This document shows, piece after piece, positions 1 to 11,879 of a stretch of DNA of 64,000 nt (the stretch's first letter is position 1; the number at the start of each line of letters is the position of its first letter). The notes beneath the pieces were generated by a model, which worked only from the letters and a program-made list of their open reading frames with translations, did not search any database and was not told where the DNA came from. This DNA comes from Plotosus lineatus (Eukaryota; Chordata; Actinopteri; Siluriformes; Plotosidae): positions 65,539,501 to 65,603,500 of the forward strand of contig CM045733.1 in assembly GCA_024760905.1 (NCBI GenBank), in the 5' to 3' direction. The position numbers and the translations under genes were made by a program.

Positions 1-746
1 AAACCTGTTTAACAGAAAGTGAAGGTATGCAGCCAGACTCGGCAGATTAGGGCGAACGCACAAGAGTTCGGGCAAACGATTGGTCACGCAAAGCAACACG
101 AAAGGCCGTTACGTAAAGCGCCATCTGCACAGGTTAAAGAACCCTCGTAGCCTAGCCTAACCGGACGGAAAAACCCCCACATGAATCACAAGCTAAACTG
201 CAGGCCAGCTTCTGACAGACAGCATAACAAATGGAAATTAATTTTGCAGGAACCGGCCTGGATCTCGCTGGATCTGCCAATGAGTTAAGCGGCAATAATT
301 TGAACAAGCGCGCAATATCTGAAAAACATCATCACACGGCGTGCCAGGGAGATGGATTTACATTTGATTTGGAGTGACAGAACCAGGTACTGATGAATTT
401 CTCTGGAATTTGACTGACATAATGATTTACTTCTCTGAAAAAAAGCGGTCCGGTGCTCAAGGTTGAGTGAGTTATCTACGATAAAAGTTAAGCTGCAGCG
501 GGAACACTGAGGCCACATACAACAAACAGGTGCCTGCCTCATGCCATCGTCCAGGAATGCTGGACTCTCATTAACCCGGCAATGTGACCTAATGGTGAGA
601 GAGATGGTCCGGTAAATCATTTGTCACAGCTTGTAATTACTAAAGTGAATCATTAAAATAGAAGCTACACGTCGTTGAGAAATCAGGTGACGTGAATGAA
701 TTCACAATTATTAATACAATTACTATGATATTTAATGGTTAAATCA
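1..746. other. Unannotated unique sequence
   Basis: No gene, SINE head, transposon terminus or simple repeat was recognised here. The longest frame (about 111 codons, minus strand) shows no domain or codon pattern and is treated as chance. Confidence 0.5.
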
Positions 747-1330
747 GTGGTTCTTAACCTTGTTGGATGTACTGAACCCCACCAGTTTCATATGTGCATT
801 CACAGAACCCTTCTTTATTGAAAAATAAAATGATTTTTTTCAAATTCAAGACAAAAGTATATGTTTTCCTGGGGCGCCAAAATGAACCATGCCTTAGCAT
901 CACTGTGTTCAAAGAACAAAACCAATACAATGCATGAACTCTCAACAAATTACAAACCTTTTCACAAAGACATGACCTCATTTAATCTTACCACACTGAA
1001 ATTGTTTTAATTTTTAACCTTATGATTCCAATAATTAACTTAAAAAATAATAAATAGTATAAATACATTAACATTTCAACACACACCCATCACCTAATTT
1101 CCATCACGCTACAATAATAATGAATATTTACTGCAAATCAGTGTGACTTCTGCTGTTGCCTTTGAGAGACCAGTTCTGAAATGTATGGCTTCACCTTGGA
1201 AGTTGCCACTCTCATGTCATTTTCACGGCAAAGTCTGTTCCTTTTCTTTGTTTTTTATGTCCAACAGCCGCGAAAAGGCCTGTTCGCAAAGATATAGTGT
1301 AACAAATGGTATAAAATTGATGTCACGAAT
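747..1330 (+). mobile_element. hAT-like non-autonomous fragment (tentative)
   Basis: The left edge begins CAGTGGTTCTTAACC, a terminus typical of non-autonomous hAT elements in fish. The following sequence resembles such elements as I remember them. No matching right terminus or 8-bp target duplication was found, so the right boundary is a guess and the copy may be truncated. No transposase domain is readable. Confidence 0.35.
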
Positions 1331-1338
1331 ATGAGTCG

Positions 1339-1490
1339 GGTCTGTATCTTGGAGTACCCAGAGGAAGCCCACTCAAGCAGGGGGAGAACATGCAAGTTCC
1401 ACACTGAAACACCGGAGCTGGGAATCAAACCTAGGACCCTTCTTGCTGTGAGATGGACATGCTAACCACTACGCCACTGTGCTGCCATTA
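1339..1490 (-). repeat. SINE type C fragment (5' part)
   Basis: Read on the minus strand this is the head of a tRNA-derived SINE: a GTGGTTAGCA-type A box, a B-box-like segment, then the body ending near a TTTCCTC-like motif. The order is reversed on the plus strand, ending at the CACTGTGCTGCC edge. It directly abuts the type B SINE that follows. Confidence 0.7.
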
Positions 1491-1498
1491 TAGAAACC

Positions 1499-1856
1499 TT
1501 TCATTTATTCATTTTCTGAACCGCATAATCTTAATTAGGGTCACGGGGAGGCTGGCACCCATCTCAGCTGACTGTGGACGAGAGCAGAGTACACCCTGGA
1601 CAGCTCGCCAGGCCATCTCAGGACAGAAACACCCTGACGGCTATGCAGCTCCTCTTCATGAAAGTCAGCAAAGGTTCTTTTACATGAGCCTCTTCCCATA
1701 GATAGTAAGAGACATGGCCAACCTTTGATAACCCAGTTAGCTGCACTGGGGTGGGGTGGGGGGGTGGGGGGTACGGTATGGAGAATGGAGCTTGAACCTC
1801 CAACCTTGGGATCAGTGATCCAGCGTCTTTACCACCAGTCCACCGTGACCATTGTA
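1499..1856 (-). repeat. SINE type B, full length
   Basis: Minus-strand copy of a tRNA-headed SINE of about 350 bp. On the plus strand it starts with the tail (ATTCATTTTCTGAACCGC, CCTAATTAGGGTC-like), passes the body motif GTTAGCTGCACTGGG, and ends in the tRNA-like head at about 1790-1856, where the reversed B box lies near GAACCTCCAACCTTGG. At least a dozen copies or pieces of the same type occur in the window. Confidence 0.85.
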
Positions 1857-2159
1857 GAAACCTGTGCAATTCAAATATATATACAGTCTGTGTATATATA
1901 TGTTTTTTTTTAGGAAATGGAAAAGAAAAAATGGCGACAGGAACCCGACTGCACCTTTCACTTTGTATGGCAGTGCTTCCATCGTGAATTGTAAGTTTTA
2001 TTCCACTGTTTCTACTAGAAATGCTGTAGATCTTCAGAATTATGGAAGCATCTTTTGTGCAGAATCCTCTTTTCATTCCACATGTTTTGGTGAGGACTTA
2101 TTACTTGGATCTGGGTTCTGACTGACAATTTACAGAACATCAAACTACTTCTTGTGAAG

Positions 2160-2720
2160 CCTGCTCTTTGCTGCCTTGAATTTGTGCTTTGGTTTGTTAT
2201 ACTGCTGTAAGGTGAGATTTGTCTTCATCTCGAGGTGTCTAACAGAGACTTACTGGTTTTGCGCCAAAGTAAATTGGTGTTTGAAGCTAGCCATGACTAC
2301 ACCTCATGACTCTTAAAGTCCTGCCCAAGAAAATCAGCCAGATAGTATGATGCTACCAGCACCGTGCTTCACCATAGATATAGTGTTGTTTGGGTAAGCC
2401 ATCTTATTCCACACAAAAAAGTTGCACTTTGGTCAGACAACAGCACATTCTGGCATACATGGCGAGGGGTTATTTACATGGGTTTGGAATCTTATGAGAA
2501 AGGGCTTCTGTCTACCCAACCGAACTCACAGCTCGTCATATTCCCTTTGCCAGATATTCCTGAAGATAGTTGTTCCAATTCTTGCCAGCCTCCCTGATAC
2601 ATCACCATTTGGATTATTGTGTTGGTCGTGGAACCTCATTCCCCTTGTTCCTAATCTAAGGGTTTGGAAATTCCTTTTTATCCTGGTGAATAACTTGAAC
2701 ACAGACCCCCCATATAGTTT
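2160..2720 (-). mobile_element. Decayed Tc1/mariner transposase remnant (tentative)
   Basis: The stretch around 2345-2400 (GATGCTACCAGCACCGTGC, then a TTCACCATAG-type run) has the look of reversed Tc1 transposase coding sequence around the GGG(S)-W-G block. Frames are broken and no termini were found. It could be another degraded DNA transposon. Confidence 0.35.
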
Positions 2721-3645
2721 GTAAACTCTCAGGAATATGCAAAGAAAACCAAGATCAGAAATCACTAAAATCTACAACAGACACTGTGAAGCTCTACAGG
2801 TGAGATATCCCAGGGTGGCAGCACCCGTTCTCTGTGGCATCACCACAGAAGGTTTAAGTCATGTGACACCCTAGCAGGACATCGTGACAGACATAGAAAA
2901 GGACAAAGAAACAGAGGGGCACAGAGTCCGACCTTCATCAGAGCATCGTATGGGCCAGTCCACCATTACTTACAGCATTGTTTCCTTTTATAGTTACATC
3001 ACATAAACGTGCAGCGTTCAACAAACGAGCACAGAAATTAATGTTCCTTGGCTGAGTGCTCATTCTGAAATGCTACTGAAGGTGTGATCAAAGTGTTCAG
3101 GCATGCTTAAATGTCTCAGCATGCGTAACGAGGAAAGAGGAACGACTTGTGTACAGAATGTTCAAAGAGGCGCTGCAACTGCAAACGTAGTTCTGCTTAT
3201 GTTTTCTAATGTTAAAAAGCAAACTATCAAAATGCAAAATCCATCCGTGAAACAGGAAAACACTCGATCGTGCAACCTGCAGAGAAACCTGATGGAATAA
3301 TGAAACTCTCAGCTGGGAAGAAGATTAAATTTAAGCAGAGGCCTGGCGTGTGCTATATGAAGCCTTTTTTTTTTTTTTTGAGGATAATAGGTAAATCTCT
3401 TCTTGGACCAGTGGGTCCATCTCTACCTTTTCCTGTTCACCTCCATTCTCTCAGCAGTTTAAAAACAAGAGGAGCTGACTGTTGATGACAGAGCATTCAC
3501 ACAGCACTTTGGCAGTTTTTCTATCTATAAATCATGATAAAATCTCAGGTGAAAATGCCAAAATCGGGATAAACCATGTTAGGCTTTCCAGCAACGGCAT
3601 ATCCTTAGAGTAAAAACAAACAAACAAATGGCAACCCCCATATAA
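2721..3645. other. Unannotated unique sequence
   Basis: No repeat family or coding signal recognised. It contains a T-run near 3366-3379 and short A-rich tracts only. Confidence 0.45.
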
Positions 3646-3649
3646 CAGG

Positions 3650-3905
3650 GCTTCATTTATCCATTTTCTGAACTGCCCATCTCGGCCGACTCCAGGTGAG
3701 GGCGGGGTACACGCTGGACAGCTCGCCAGGCCATCACAGGGGACAACACGCCAATTAACCTACTGTGCATGTTTTTGGACTGTGGGAGGAAACCGGAGTA
3801 CCCGAAGGAAACCCATTTAAACATGGAGCGAACACCCAGGCTAGGAATCGAACCAGGACCGTCTTGCTGTGAGGTAGACATTCCAACCATTACACCACCA
3901 TGCAA
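3650..3905 (-). repeat. SINE type C, nearly complete
   Basis: Minus-strand copy. It runs from a tail with GCTCGCCAGGCCATCACAGG, through the body motif CTGTGCATGTTTTTGGACTG, to the reversed tRNA-like head near 3880-3905 (ACACCACCATGC). The central block AGGAAACCGGAGTACCC is the hallmark of this abundant fish SINE type. Confidence 0.8.
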
Positions 3906-3912
3906 ACTGCAA

Positions 3913-4140
3913 ACACCTTCTTTTCCTTTCAGCTTTTCCCTTTATCAGGGGTCGCCACAGTGAATCGTCTGATTCGCATGTTTGATTTGGCCTAGGTGTT
4001 TACGTGGGATGCCCTTCCGGACACAACCCTTTAGCAAGGGGCAGAAACACGCTGACGGCTTTGCAGCTACTCTTTACGAAAGTCAGCAATGGTTCTTCTA
4101 CATGACATGTACACGACATGGCCGGCCGGTTTTACCAGGT
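3913..4140 (-). repeat. SINE type A, head-truncated
   Basis: Minus-strand copy beginning with the LINE-like tail (CTTTTCCTTTC, GGTCGCCACAGTGAATCG), then GGGATGCCCTTCCGGACACA and the body block CGCTGACGGCTTTGCAGC. It stops before the tRNA-like head. Next to the type C copy at 3650-3905. Confidence 0.75.
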
Positions 4141-6195
4141 CAATTATTAAACGGCGTACTGCTGCCATCATAGACGCACAGACAGATGAAGAAGGCAACA
4201 GCGATACCCCTTCAAACAAGTATGACCAAGGACTACAAATTGGCACGCTGTGATTTGATCAGTTTCTGCTTATGCTTAAAGTTGTTGAACGTCTACGATA
4301 CAAGATAGTTCCTGCCCTCATTTCCCATCAACCTTATCTCTGCATGGTATCATGCGCTTGAGACTTCTTGCAAAAAAATGTAAACTAAACATCTCCTATC
4401 AGTTTGTGAGGCGCATCACCTTTACAAAAATGAAAACACATTACAACCAGACCATTCAAATGACCCTTGAAATGTAGGACTGTTTCTGACCAATCAGAAT
4501 CGAGCATTTAAATACAGTTTGGGATAAACATAGGTATAAACAGGTAATGCCTGTCCTTTTTTTGGACTTTAAAGCAAGCTTCACTGTCTTCACAAGAGAC
4601 AAAATGCCTTGCTGGCATGCCATGTAAACATGTTTTGAGTGGAAGATGAAACAGCTTTCTGACAGCAAGAGTGATGATGGCTGCTTTCTTTGGGGGTTCA
4701 CAGCAAAGACATGACCTAGTTCTTGAGCCGCAGGAGACATCTGAAAGAGCGGGTTTTTAAAATGCACAGCCTGGCTGAGCGTAACGTTGTGAGACCTCGA
4801 AAACTGGTCTCAGATACTAATTAGCTGAATCATTTCCCCTCCCCCACCCGTTTTCCACACTATTAGGACAACACAAATGAGCAGTGAAAAAGGCTGCTGT
4901 GCACACAGTGGTCTGTATCAGGCCCGTCTTATCACAGTGGGACAAATAAAGACTACGTGTGACGTATTCGGTAACTGGTAACTACAGACATTACATTATC
5001 ACTTCCAGGTTAGAAGTAGTCAATCGGGGGAGAAATCCGTGCATTCGCGTACTGGTTTCGGTGACTGCTTGTGAGCCGACAGCCAGAGGATTAGTGAATT
5101 ACTCCACATGGGTAGAAACAGATCATTAGTAACAGCCAGGGTCTGTACAGGACAACTCGGAGTAAAGCGTCACAGACTGACAGACGACAAGTGGACAGCT
5201 GGGAGATGGGGTGGTATTGATTTTTAAAATGAAGACAAGCTGGAGATGTCACATCAGCTCAGACTGAAGGCTCATAAATCAATCAGGCTTCCTTTCATAT
5301 GGTTGAGGTTTGTAAATGGGGGCAACCTACTTGACAGGAATATGGGTTGAAATTTCAGCTGCGGTTGGTTCTCTCTATCCCACCTCTTTTCAAATCACTG
5401 GAGTGAAGGAGAGGAATATTTCTGAAGCAATACAATGCTGTGAAAGCACAGGAACACAATCAAACGCTAAAGATTCACGGAGACTGACTTGCACACTCAT
5501 GCATACCTCCGCCCTGCAAAAGGAAAGGGCATTTCTATAAGCGCGCTACAGTATAATGTCAGGTGTGTAATTATGTCGACAGCACAAACTATTTTTAACT
5601 CCTCGGGGTTTTATTCTCCTCCGGTAATGATATCAGGTGTTTCATATTTCGTGGCGGGTTTAGTGTTACCGTATCAGATAAACAGGAAGTAGGACAAGGA
5701 CGGGGCCGCATGCTGAGACTGTGGTCAACTCACCAGCTCTTGTGGGGCTCGTGTCGCTCTCTTGTCGCCGACGTTCCAAACAGCTGAGAGGTGATGCAGC
5801 TGTTTTTAGCAGCCCATTAAAGGAGAACTGTGCGCTATAAAGCATGCATGAACAGCACACGGTACCTGTAGTCTCGGCGAAAGTAAAAGTGTCCCGGCTA
5901 CTTCCTCACAGGTCAAATCACACAAAGCCTTCAGATACGCTCGCGTTTGACGTCGTTCATGTTATGCTTTCGCTAGAAGAGTGTAATGCCCCTTTCTCAC
6001 CGGGGGGGGACCTTGAGCCGTGAACGTTTGCGCAAATGCTTCCGCAGAACACCGTAATGCAACGAGATTGAAGTCGTGCGTATGGCAAGTTGTCACGGAG
6101 AATCGTCGGCATCGCAGACTTCTGCAGCTATTCGCCGGAAATTACAACATGTTTGATTATTCTACGGTATTTATACGGAAAGACCGAAAAGGAAA
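4141..6195. other. Unique stretch, no gene recognised
   Basis: About 2 kb without a recognised repeat. Frames up to about 103 codons show no domain. The right part (about 5640-6140) is CpG-rich and is listed separately. Confidence 0.4.
5640..6140. promoter_or_regulatory. CpG-rich segment, possible promoter or first exon
   Basis: By eye this segment has far more CpG than its surroundings (around 5700-5780, 5870-5960 and 6000-6140). On the minus strand a donor-like site (CTG|GTGAGT) lies at about 5730, and a TATA-like GCTTTATAGC lies upstream of it at about 5835-5845. Nothing identifies a gene. It could equally be a young, unmethylated or GC-rich unique patch. Confidence 0.2.
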
Positions 6196-6196
6196 A

Positions 6197-6552
6197 TTCA
6201 TTCATTCATTTTCTGAATTGCGTAATCCTGATTAGGGTCGCGGGGAGGCTGGTACCCATCCCAGCCGACTTTGGCCGAGGGTAGAGTACATCCTGGAATG
6301 TCTCGCCAGGCCATCGCAGGGCAGAAACACGCTGACGGCTATGTAGCTACTCTTGATGAAAGTCAACAATGTTTTTTTTTTTTTTTTAACAGCCTCTCAC
6401 CATAGACAGTGAGAGACATGGCCGGCCTTTGATAACCCAGTCAGCTTGCACTGAAGGGGTGGGGGATGGGATGGCAGTGACAGCCCATTGAGAGTGGAGC
6501 TCGAACCTGCAACCTTGGAATCAGGGATCCAGCACTTTTACCAGTAGGCCTC
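6197..6552 (-). repeat. SINE type B, full length
   Basis: Minus-strand copy with an ATTCATTC tail repeat at its plus-strand start, the tail block TAATCCTGATTAGGGTCGCG, and a reversed tRNA-like head ending near 6552. A T-run (6371-6387) interrupts the body. Confidence 0.85.
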
Positions 6553-6687
6553 TGGATTTTCTTTGTGTATCTTTTCCACCAACATCTCAAAAGTGCTGGT
6601 TGACTATATTTGATACATCATTGACATTTCATGCATTCCAATAATGTGGGTGGAATAATATTGAATTGCATTCAGATATGCACATGC

Positions 6688-6689
6688 AC

Positions 6690-6720
<31 letters not shown>

Positions 6721-6727
6721 ACACACA
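6688..6727. repeat. Poly-C / (AC)n microsatellite
   Basis: A run of about 18 C directly followed by an AC dinucleotide run. Confidence 0.9.
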
Positions 6728-6833
6728 CTCACTTTTATTAGCATGGAAGCAAGTTCAAGTGCTTATTCTGGGAATTAGAAAAATGCTGATATCAGCTCTG
6801 ATTATCTGTCAGGCTGTAAATCAATTTCTTTTA

Positions 6834-6985
6834 CAGCATTAAGGTCAGAATTTGGCATGAACAGCATGGAATCACTGACCCAAACTGTTTTGTGTCAACA
6901 ATTTAAGCTGGTGGTCGTGGTCTAATTGTGTGGGGGAAACCTTTTCTGGCACAGTTCTTTAAAACTCACAAAGACATGCACCTGA
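6834..6985 (+). mobile_element. Tc1/mariner remnant, central transposase region
   Basis: Contains a decayed version of a widespread fish Tc1 block (AGAATTTGGCATGAACAGCA, TCAACAATTTAAGCTGGTGG, GTGTGGGGG), which normally encodes the stretch leading to the second catalytic Asp. Frames are broken. The piece at 9225-9585 may be the far end of the same element. Confidence 0.5.
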
Positions 6986-7001
6986 AAAACTGTTTAAGGC
7001 C

Positions 7002-7075
7002 CTGTGATGGCCTGGTGAGCTGTCTAGAGTACCCCGCCTGAGGTCGGCTGATATGGGCACCAGCCTCCCCACGAC
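7002..7075 (+). repeat. SINE tail fragment (types B/C)
   Basis: Isolated 3' tail: CCTGTGATGGCCTGGTGAGC, then a GGGCACCAGCCTCCCC block and CGACCCTAATT. No head or body is attached, so the parent type cannot be told. Confidence 0.7.
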
Positions 7076-7210
7076 CCTAATTCTTGCATGTGTCCTTCAC
7101 AAACAAAAATCTTTCCCATTTCACCCATATTGAAGGATCCCAAGATGATCACCAATCCGTCACCAAGTTTTGACAAAGGGTGAGAGACTGTTTTCTTGAC
7201 TTCTCCACGT

Positions 7211-7556
7211 CTTCATTCATTCATTTTATGTAACCGCTCAATCCTAATTAGGGTCACAGGGAGGCTGGTGCCCATCCCAGCTGACTCCGGACGAGGACAG
7301 AATACACCCTGGACAGCTCGCCAGGCCATCACAGGGCAGAAAGACGCCATGCAGCTACTCTTGACGAAATTCACCAATGGTTCTTTTAGATGAACTTCAC
7401 ATCATAGATAGTGAGAGACATGGCCAATCTGTGATAACCCAGTTCGCTGCACTGGGGGACGGGACGGACGATGACAACCTGTGGAGAGTGGGGCTTGAAC
7501 CCCCAACCTTAGGATCAGTGATCCAGCACTCTTTACCACCCGGCCACCACTGCCCA
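7211..7556 (-). repeat. SINE type B, full length
   Basis: Minus-strand copy, tail first (ATTCATTCATTTTATGTAAC), ending in the reversed head near GGCCACCACTGCCCACC. The body has the usual TGGCCAATCTGTGATAACCC block. Confidence 0.85.
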
Positions 7557-7880
7557 CCTTCTCCACATCTCTTCTTGATCATTAGATGAGCAGGTGATAC
7601 AAAAACCTGAAACCTGGACTCATCGGAGAAGATCTGGTTCTCTGTGGTCTAATTATTAAGATCTTCACTAAACCTCAGCCCGGCTCTTCTTTGCTTGTCA
7701 CTTTTGAAGGACTTTTTCGTGGCTTTGCATGACTTAAACCTCACCTGGAGACGCCTGTTTTGAATCGACCTTGCTGTGTGCTTAACCCCAGCTGCAATTT
7801 GCCATTTTTTTGTAGGTCACATGATGTCATCCTTTGGTTGTTGAGTGACATTTGAAGGTGCTGACGAGCATCATGGTTAG
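7557..7880 (-). mobile_element. Decayed DNA-transposon remnant, probably Tc1-like
   Basis: CTGGACTCATCGGAGAAGA and following text resemble reversed Tc1 transposase sequence just downstream of the first catalytic Asp. No open frame or termini remain. Confidence 0.3.
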
Positions 7881-9224
7881 TGGATACTGGTTTTCACCCT
7901 CTACCAGTTACTTTGTCGTTCCTAATCCCTCCTCCTGTATCCCTCTGCCACTAACTGCAGAATTAAACCCTTTTCGGACACGAATCTTTTCTTTACAACT
8001 CTTTATTGCTTTCAGAATAAAAGTCATCGTTTGTATTTAAATAAGCAAGTCCTGAACAGCAGATCTTTTAACCCAACTCGATGCAGTGAGCTTCTCTTTT
8101 CTGAAGAAATATATAAAGAAATATTCTGTAGTTGGGAAAATACGTAACTGTGGTTCACAACGATCAAATCATTGACATGCATCGTTTCAAGGTAACAATT
8201 AAGAGATCACTGAAGTGACTAGAATTAGATTAAAAACTGTTCAGGACATTGTTAAAACCTGGAAGGTCCAGAGCCTTCAATTTCACCGAAGAAATGTGGA
8301 TAAGGAAAAGCTTGACTGAAAATGATGGAGTTTTGGAGATCGTAGAATTGTTTCGGTTGGTCAGGTCGAAGCGCAGCAAAATTATTGAGCAATAAAATAC
8401 AGTAAAGTCAGCTGACGACTTTAAGGTAGTGAATTTTTAAACTTTCACCGGCCTGGTTAGGCTCACTCCTAAATGGTAATACCAGGATTCATCATGCTCA
8501 AAGAGACCGAGTCCTGACCTTAACCCCAGTGTCTTTGGAATGTGCCTTTAAATTTAAATATGCAAAACTTTGCCTTCAATAATCAGAGCTTTGCTCTGAT
8601 TGGCTAACTGAACCTGTGCTTGTGACTGACAGTTAAAACATGTCAGTCCTTCAGGGTGAATGTGTTTACATATTAAAACTTAAAAGGAAGATTCTCTGAA
8701 TGCCTCCTTTATCCAGTAGGATTTCTATCAAACTAAAACCAAGTGTTCTTTTTTGTTTTTAGGTTTAAAAAAAAAAAAAAAAAAAAAAAATCACAGTAGC
8801 ATCTCAGGAAAGAATATAAAATGTGCAGTGTGCAAAGTTTTTGTTCAAACACAAAGCTTCATTTTTTAAATCTGCTTCATAAGCACAGAGATCAGCAGAT
8901 GACCATTAACTTGCCTGAATAATTGGTTAATTGCTACCATGTAGACTCTGGATTTTTTTTTTTTTTTTTGTGCGGTCTCCCCAACATCTCTGGCGATACC
9001 CCCCCCCCAAAAAAAAAAAAAAAAGCATTTGCAGAATAGCCAGACTAATCCGGCCAAGGTCATATGTTAATGATGTCTAAACAAAAATCCATTGACCTGT
9101 TCATTCTGCCACTCTGAAAGTTCTAGTACATCCTTGAGTCACATCAATGTGCCTTATTCAAAAACATCAAGTAAAAAATTTCCATGCCAGGTCCAATCAA
9201 GCTTTGTTTAAAAGCTGCAAGCTA
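7881..9224. other. Unannotated sequence with poly-A tracts
   Basis: No gene or named repeat. It holds an A-run of about 26 at 8767-8792, a T-run at 8953-8969 and a C-run next to an A-run at 9001-9024. Some text near 8190-8280 vaguely resembles a decayed transposon. Confidence 0.35.
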
Positions 9225-9585
9225 TCTATACACTGCCACGGACCATTTTCATCCTTCTACTTGTACCAGCATGATAATGTGCTTGTATTACAATGCACAA
9301 GTCGTTTCAAAATAGACCCGCGATCATGACATTGAGCTCAGTGCAATCAGCTGCTCGGAGTCCATTAAAGCACTTGTATGACAGAATACGAGATCCATGG
9401 CACAAATATGCAATTGACCAATCTGCACCAATTATGTGATGCAGTCATGCTAATATAAACCAGAATCCCAAATGAATGTTTGCAGCACCTTGTGAAATCC
9501 ATTCTCCAAACAACTGAGGCTATTTTAATTTTAGTAATGGGTAACTTGTATGGCGTTCATAATAAAGTGGCCAGTAAGTGTATAC
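9225..9585 (+). mobile_element. Tc1/mariner remnant, 3' part
   Basis: The right end reads AATAAAGTGGCCAGTAAGTG, the usual terminus of an abundant fish Tc1 element. Upstream GCAGCACCTTGTGAAATCC and ACCAGCATGATAATGTGC match parts of the same transposase in decayed form. Confidence 0.5.
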
Positions 9586-10375
9586 TTCCACTGTATTTCT
9601 GGTCTATTCCCCCGAGGATGTCTTGTTTTGATTTCCGGCTTTCACTCTGACCTCAGTGGCAGGGAGATAAGACATCGGCCCCCTTGTCCACCAAGCACCT
9701 TCATGGAATGGTGAGTGGCAACCGCAGAAGAAACGATTATTCTGCAGTCTTTGTCATAGTGTTGCTGCTTCCTCCTGAACAGGAAAAGGATATTTAAAAA
9801 TTCTCCGAGGTCAAACACACCGAGGTCTGAGACCTCTGTTAATCCTGGTGTGTGGCTTGTCTCACACTTGCTGGCTTGTATTGTCTCTGGGTAGATGATA
9901 TCATGGTGAACAGCTCCTAAACAGCAAGCGGAACACACTATGATGTCATCAGAGGTCTAAGACCAGGACAAGCTGCAGGAAATTCCTGCCCTGGTTTGGT
10001 CTCTGACATTCCATCGGAGAATAGAAAAAAACTCAAAGTGTCTTTGGAAGTGGTGATGGTGATGGAGACACAGGCGTTAGGCAAGGCCCTGAGGTACAAG
10101 ATCAAAATAACTCGCAATAGAAACAGACTGGTTTGAAGATTGTTCTGTATTTGGGTTAAACTTTCCGTGCATTTTAAACTACGCATCCACAAGCGATCTG
10201 ATTAGCTGAAAACTCAGGACTTTTTTTTCCTCGGCTCATGCCTACACCGCTACCTACGCTCTCCTTTTGAAAGAGCTAATGAAAGCTCACTTTACAAAAT
10301 CCTCAGCATACCATATTCTGACAAGACAAGGAAAGACAGAAGAAAGAAAATGTTTCAAACTTTCCATCAACAATA
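9586..10375. other. Unannotated unique sequence
   Basis: No repeat family or convincing coding sequence recognised. Confidence 0.45.
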
Positions 10376-11309
10376 CAGTGGTACCTCACCTTACGAAATT
10401 AATCCGTTCCAGCACCTTTTTCATAACCTGGATTTTTAGTAAGTTGAACCGCATTTTATATGTAAAACGCATGATTCGTTCCAATGCCCCCAATACTACC
10501 CCATAAACCCTTTAAAAAATTCTAAAAGTACACCAATTTTGTATGAAATATGTGTTAAAACTAAAAGAAAATTATTTATTAAACCATTTAAAAATTTTAT
10601 TAACGTATTAAACCATTTTATTAACATATACAGAGTGGATTCCAGCGATGTTGTATGGTTTAGAGACAGTGACCCTGGGGAAAAGACAGGAGGCAGAGTT
10701 GGAGGCAGCAGAGATGAAAATGTTGAGGTTCTCTTTGGAAGTAACGAGGATGGATAGGATCAGAAATGAGTACATCAGAGGAACAGCTCATGTAAGAGGT
10801 TTTGGAGACAAAGTCAGAGAGGCTAGATTGAGATGGTTTGGACATGTACAGAGGAGGGATAGTGAGTATATTGGTAGTAGGATGCTGAGGTTGGAACCAC
10901 CAGGCAGAAGGCCCAGAAGAAGACCAAAGAGAAGATTTATGGATGTGGTGAAGGCGGACATGAAGGTCGTTTGGAGTAAGAGTAGAAGATGCAGAGGATA
11001 GGATGAGATGGAGGCAGATCATTTGCTGTGGCGACCACTGAAGGGAACAGCCGAAAGAAAGAGAAGAAGAAGATACAGAGTGGATGCCAGTTCTTTTTTA
11101 TTTATTTTTTATCTCTTGAACCACCCATGTGACGCCCAGCCAATGGGAAGGCAACTCGCGCATTGTTTGAATGGCGAATTTGAAATTTTGAGATGGTGCT
11201 TTCGTAACGTGAACTTGTTTCGTATCCAGAAACAAAAATTTTCGGAAAAATGCGTTTCATAACCTGGATTTTTCGTTTGGTGGGACTTTCATAAAGTGAG
11301 GTTCTACTG
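10376..11309 (-). mobile_element. Tigger/pogo-like element, family 1, interrupted by a LINE
   Basis: Left terminus CAGTGGTACCTCACCTTACG follows TA at 10374-10375. The right terminus is its diverged complement (AAGTGAGGTTCTACTG), followed by CA instead of TA. Subterminal blocks (AATTAATCCGTTCC, TGTTTCGTATCCAGA) recur in the other family 1 copies. A LINE fragment (10641-11072) splits it. Orientation follows the copy at 18752, whose HTH frame is on the minus strand. Confidence 0.8.
10641..11072 (+). mobile_element. RTE-like LINE, 5'-truncated 3' end, nested
   Basis: Encodes the last part of a non-LTR retrotransposon polyprotein, with the motifs RIRNEYIRGTAHVR, LRWFGHVQRRDSEYIG and a basic GRRPRRRPKRRF tail. 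A frameshift near 10975 breaks it. It ends in the 3' UTR GGGAACAGCCGAAAG plus (AAG)n. The 13-bp duplication ATACAGAGTGGAT flanks it exactly (10628-10640 and 11073-11085), showing insertion by target-primed reverse transcription into the Tigger element. Clade (RTE versus relatives) is inferred from motif style only. Confidence 0.85.
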
Positions 11310-11667
11310 CATCAGTCACATTTTAAACGATAGCGAGATCATGTGAGAAAATCTCCAAAAACTAATAATTCGAGCTTTTACCGCGGCAGTGACTGCTTCT
11401 GTATGCGGACAAAAAAAGATAATTGTTTTGCCTTACCCTGTAGTCTTGAGGACACAGTAGTAAAACAAGGAACCATGCTAGAACAGGGCTATCAAAAGTT
11501 CTACCACGAGCACGCCATGAGTAAAACTATTCATTCAAAATTAATCATGACATTTTTTTTTAACATATTTCCCATTCCCCTGATCAAACACCATCCTAAA
11601 CTCTATCAGTCAGACAGGGTATCTCTATTTGATCTATATACACACTGATAAGGTCCTGAACGTTCCC
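11310..11667. other. Unannotated sequence
   Basis: No repeat or coding signal recognised. A 101-codon plus frame here has no recognisable domain. Confidence 0.4.
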
Positions 11668-11835
11668 GTGGTCTCCCTGTGCTTGTGTCGGTTTTCGCCA
11701 AGTACTTCAGTTTCCTCCAACAGTCCAAACACATCCACATTAGACTATAATTACCTGTTCTGTCCCCAAGGTGTGAGTGAATGTATGTGTGTTGCCCTTC
11801 GATAGACTGGCACGCTGTTCAGGGAGTATCCTCCT
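11668..11835 (+). repeat. Decayed SINE type C body fragment
   Basis: Diverged match to the type C body: TTTCCTCCAACAGTCCAAAC, GTGTGAGTGAATG and a GATAGACTGGCACGC block near the tail. Confidence 0.4.
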
Positions 11836-11879
11836 TTTGTTCAGGGTTAATTTCTTCCTGAGAACTAAGAGACCCAAAT

